Source of the DNA: JAFGXT01 sp963677165
Lineage (GTDB): Bacteria; Verrucomicrobiota; Lentisphaeria; Victivallales; SZUA-371
Assembly (NCBI GenBank): GCA_963677165.2
Contig: CAXXSX010000002.1
Span: 1,984,001-2,048,000, forward strand
Length of the DNA: 64,000 bases
Direction: 5' to 3'
Below are positions 62,148 to 64,000 of this stretch, piece after piece (position 1 is the stretch's first letter; the number at the start of each line of letters is the position of its first letter). The position numbers and the translations under genes are program-made. The notes under the pieces were generated by a model that did no database searches, was not told the DNA's origin, and was given only the letters and a program-made list of their open reading frames with translations.

Positions 62148-62330
62148 TCAACTGCTGACCGATTCGAGTTTTCCGGAAATCATATCGATTACTTTGTCAA
62201 CGCTTTCCTGAACAATCAGGCTGTTGCCGTTAGACAGAATCAGAATTGTATCCGGAGATTTCCTGATTTCTCTTATGAGCGAAGTATGCAGTTTTGTCTT
62301 CTGTCCTCTGAGATCTGTTACCCATATCAT
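62148..62330 (-). CDS. FlbD family flagellar protein (second, short copy)
   Basis: A 60-residue paralogue of the next gene: MIWVTDLRGQKTKLHTSLIR, IRKSPDTILILSNGNSLIVQ, VDKVIDMISGK. It keeps the FlbD core without the acidic tail. Tandem flbD genes are unusual; the two may have divided roles. It lies 28 bases after flgE. Confidence 0.8.
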   Translation of the reverse strand: MIWVTDLRGQKTKLHTSLIREIRKSPDTILILSNGNSLIVQESVDKVIDMISGKLESVSS

Positions 62331-62358
62331 GATGGCCTCTCCATTTTAAGGGTTATTG

Positions 62359-63180
62359 TTACATGTTGATTATTGTGTTAAGCAGTTCGTCCTGGGTTGT
62401 AATAACCTTGGAGTTCGCCTGGAACGCACGCTGCGTTTCAATCATATCGGTGAATTCAGTTACCAGGTCGGTATTTGATTCTTCCAGTGCGCCCTGGGTC
62501 AGGGAACCGCAATCATCTCCTGCGAGATGAATTGTTCCGTCGCCACTGTACTCGGTGGTATGGTACAGACCACTACCGATTGTTTCGAGTGAGTCATTAT
62601 TACTGAAAGTCGTTACTGCTACATAGTAAGTGTCAGTTGTGCCATCGTCATAAGTTGCGGTCAATGTACCGTCAGAACTCAGTTCGATGGAAGCCGGGGC
62701 TTCGGTAAATGTAATAACGCCCAAGCCGGCGGTATAAGCCGTGGAATCGCCTGTGGTTGGATCCACGGTATCGGTACTTCCCATAAGACTGGCTCCGCTG
62801 GCCAATTGAATCGTATACTCGGTGGAATCTGAATCATAAGTCAGAGTGAAGTCACACGCTCGAGTATAATAGGTATCATCATTGAGTGATACTTCCACAA
62901 ATCCATCACCTGAAATAAGAAAGTCATACTCATCGTTGGTTACTGATGAGGAACCGGTAGTCCAGTCTGATGTAATACTGGCAACTTCAGCACCGGTACC
63001 ATACTGAATGGTTGTACCGTTTGAAGATGTCATACCGCTGGAAACCATGGCTTCTGAAAACTGTAGAGTCTGGTTTTTGTATGCCAGAGTACCACTGTTT
63101 GCGATGTTGTTGGCAATTACTTCAAGTTTACTCGACTGAGCGCTCATTCCGCTCACAGCTATATCCATTACACCACCCAT
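62359..63180 (-). CDS. flgE: Flagellar hook protein FlgE-like (short)
   Basis: A 273-residue rod/hook-family protein. The N-terminal helix MDIAVSGMSAQSSKLEVIAN with NNIANSGTLAYKNQT and the C-terminal ALEESNTDLVTEFTDMIETQ/RAFQANSKVITTQDELLNTI are the axial coiled-coil signatures. The centre is a very Thr/Asp/Gly-rich beta domain. At 273 residues it is short for FlgE (often about 400) and close to FlgF/FlgG in length. Its place after flgD favours the hook protein. GGAG sets the ATG at 63180. Confidence 0.8.
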   Translation of the reverse strand: MGGVMDIAVSGMSAQSSKLEVIANNIANSGTLAYKNQTLQFSEAMVSSGMTSSNGTTIQYGTGAEVASITSDWTTGSSSVTNDEYDFLISGDGFVEVSLNDDTYYTRACDFTLTYDSDSTEYTIQLASGASLMGSTDTVDPTTGDSTAYTAGLGVITFTEAPASIELSSDGTLTATYDDGTTDTYYVAVTTFSNNDSLETIGSGLYHTTEYSGDGTIHLAGDDCGSLTQGALEESNTDLVTEFTDMIETQRAFQANSKVITTQDELLNTIINM

Positions 63181-63222
63181 GTTGTGTCTCCTTTTTTGGA
63201 TGTTATTATTTGTTCGTTTGTG

Positions 63223-63696
63223 TTACGCTTCTGTAGTTTCGGTTGTTGTTGTCGTGTCGCTTTCTGCTTCAGTAACATCTGTGATGTAGTCCATCGGAAC
63301 ACTTACACCATCGATAATTACTTCGAACGTATCATCATCGGTACGGGTAACTCCTGTTACCGTGCCGGTAATTTCATCGCCGGTATCATCTGCGTCGAGA
63401 TATGTGACTTCTTTGCCGATTAGCTCGGTCGCTGAGGTTAGTGAACTCTGTTCAATAAAAGTTTCCATGTTTTCATTAAGTGTATTGGTTGCTTCAATGC
63501 TGGACATTTGAGCCAGCTGGAGTACCAGGTCGGAGTTATCCATCGGTTCAGTCGGATCCTGATTGGTTATTTCAGCAACAAGTAAGTCATAAAAAGCATC
63601 AATAGAGGTCAGGGCTTCGCTATCCGAACCAAGATCGGTCGTCCCCGTATTTAGGGTTGACAGATAATCTGAAACATCGGTTACTGTTGATGACAT
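63223..63696 (-). CDS. flgD: Flagellar hook-capping protein FlgD
   Basis: A 157-residue FlgD. The conserved N-terminal segment is present: FYDLLVAEITNQDPTEPMDN then DLVLQLAQMSSIEATNTLNE. The C-terminal part is a single short beta domain (LIGKEVTYLDADDTGDEITG) with a Thr/Glu tail; the Ig-like FlgD domain of enterics is absent. It caps the growing hook. A sigma-54-type promoter lies about 75 bases upstream. Confidence 0.88.
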   Translation of the reverse strand: MSSTVTDVSDYLSTLNTGTTDLGSDSEALTSIDAFYDLLVAEITNQDPTEPMDNSDLVLQLAQMSSIEATNTLNENMETFIEQSSLTSATELIGKEVTYLDADDTGDEITGTVTGVTRTDDDTFEVIIDGVSVPMDYITDVTEAESDTTTTTETTEA

Positions 63697-63767
63697 GTTA
63701 TACTCCTGATTTATTAAATCTTTACGTCTATTCGTTATTATTCATTTTGTTCACAAGGTATATTGTC

Positions 63768-63782
63768 GCATTATATATGCCA
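63768..63782 (-). promoter_or_regulatory. Sigma-54-type promoter for the flgD operon
   Basis: On the minus strand TGGCATATATAATGC has the invariant GG and GC separated by exactly ten bases, as in -24/-12 promoters. It lies between the upstream terminator (63814-63850) and flgD (63696), giving a 5' leader of about 60 nt. An enhancer-binding activator would be needed; none is encoded here. Confidence 0.55.
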
Positions 63783-63813
63783 GTTAGACTGTTCAGCTCC
63801 ATCATATTTGCAT

Positions 63814-63850
63814 AAAAAAAGGTTTCTTCCCTCCATGGAAAGAAACCTTT
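63814..63850 (-). terminator. Terminator upstream of the flgD operon
   Basis: An 11-bp perfect stem AAAGGTTTCTT/AAGAAACCTTT (63818-63828 with 63840-63850) is followed on the minus strand by seven T. It ends the transcript of the partial gene at the window edge, separating it from flgD. Confidence 0.88.
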
Positions 63851-63882
63851 GAGCGTTTCTAAACCTTTTATCCGCAGTTGTT

Positions 63883-63999
63883 TTAAGCCATAGACAGGAT
63901 TTCCGCCAGATCCAGTTCATCGTTTCCGGCAAGTTTTACATTGTCACTGTCTTCGTTTCCGCTAGCGGAATTTTTTTCCTGTTGCCAGGAAGAATTTTG
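63883..63999 (-). CDS. C-terminal fragment of an unidentified protein (possibly FliK)
   Basis: Only about 38 residues are visible: a Gln/Ser/Asn-rich stretch ending in KLAGNDELDLAEILSMA and a TAA at 63883-63885. The window ends before any diagnostic domain. In flagellar operons the gene before flgD is often fliK, the hook-length ruler, but nothing in these residues proves it. Confidence 0.5.
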   Translation of the reverse strand, partial: QNSSWQQEKNSASGNEDSDNVKLAGNDELDLAEILSMA

Positions 64000-64000
64000 T

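Overview
The window looks like chromosome of a PVC-group bacterium, most likely Lentisphaerota (Victivallales-like). This is an inference from gene content, not a marker-gene placement. The supports are a DUF1559-type pseudopilin with the FTLIELLVVIAIIAILAA motif, a LacI regulator - pseudopilin - giant glycosidase trio, and the str-type order rpsL-rpsG-fusA-rpsJ with no tuf, as in chlamydiae. A flagellar operon is present, which is not typical of cultured Lentisphaera.

Layout. 1-11.4 kb: transcription/translation block rpoB(3' part)-rpoC, then rpsL-rpsG-fusA-rpsJ-rplC-rplD-rplW-rplB-rpsS, closed by a strong terminator directly after rpsS. 11.6-16.6 kb (minus): FHA-MoxR ATPase, DUF58 protein and TgpA-like transglutaminase. 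16.8-23.4 kb: two uncharacterised genes, a GntR/FCD regulator and an oxidoreductase operon (zinc MDR, KduD-like SDR, FAD enzyme), then a LOG-family enzyme. 23.5-27.2 kb (minus): HDOD-GAF protein and a Maf/DUF115 flagellin glycosyltransferase candidate. 27.2-33.4 kb: a probable small RNA with two CCUCC loops, an autoregulated LacI gene between twin operators, a pseudopilin and a 1345-residue modular GH42-like enzyme.

33.4-54.4 kb is an accessory landscape. Ordinary single genes (rluB, rsmI, bioD, pdxB, a sugar isomerase, an EamA transporter) and a three-subunit electron-bifurcating transhydrogenase (StnABC-like) are separated by a dense mosaic of palindromic repeats. One composite, a run of four hairpins, sits directly upstream of several unrelated genes and shows compensatory base changes between copies. 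The same zone carries an AT-rich HD-hydrolase two-gene cassette, a toxin-antitoxin pair with a frameshifted toxin, a 117-nt imperfect hairpin, small secreted/membrane orphans and MITE-like elements.

54.7-64 kb (minus): flagellar operon flgD-flgE-flbD-flbD-motA-motB-motB'-fliL-fliM-fliN followed by two phosphohexomutases. A sigma-54-type site lies upstream of flgD. Two of these genes are paralogues that have lost key catalytic residues: the second MotB lacks the proton-carrying Asp, and the second hexomutase lacks the phospho-Ser. Both lie next to an intact copy. I saw no tRNA, rRNA, CRISPR array or complete transposase.
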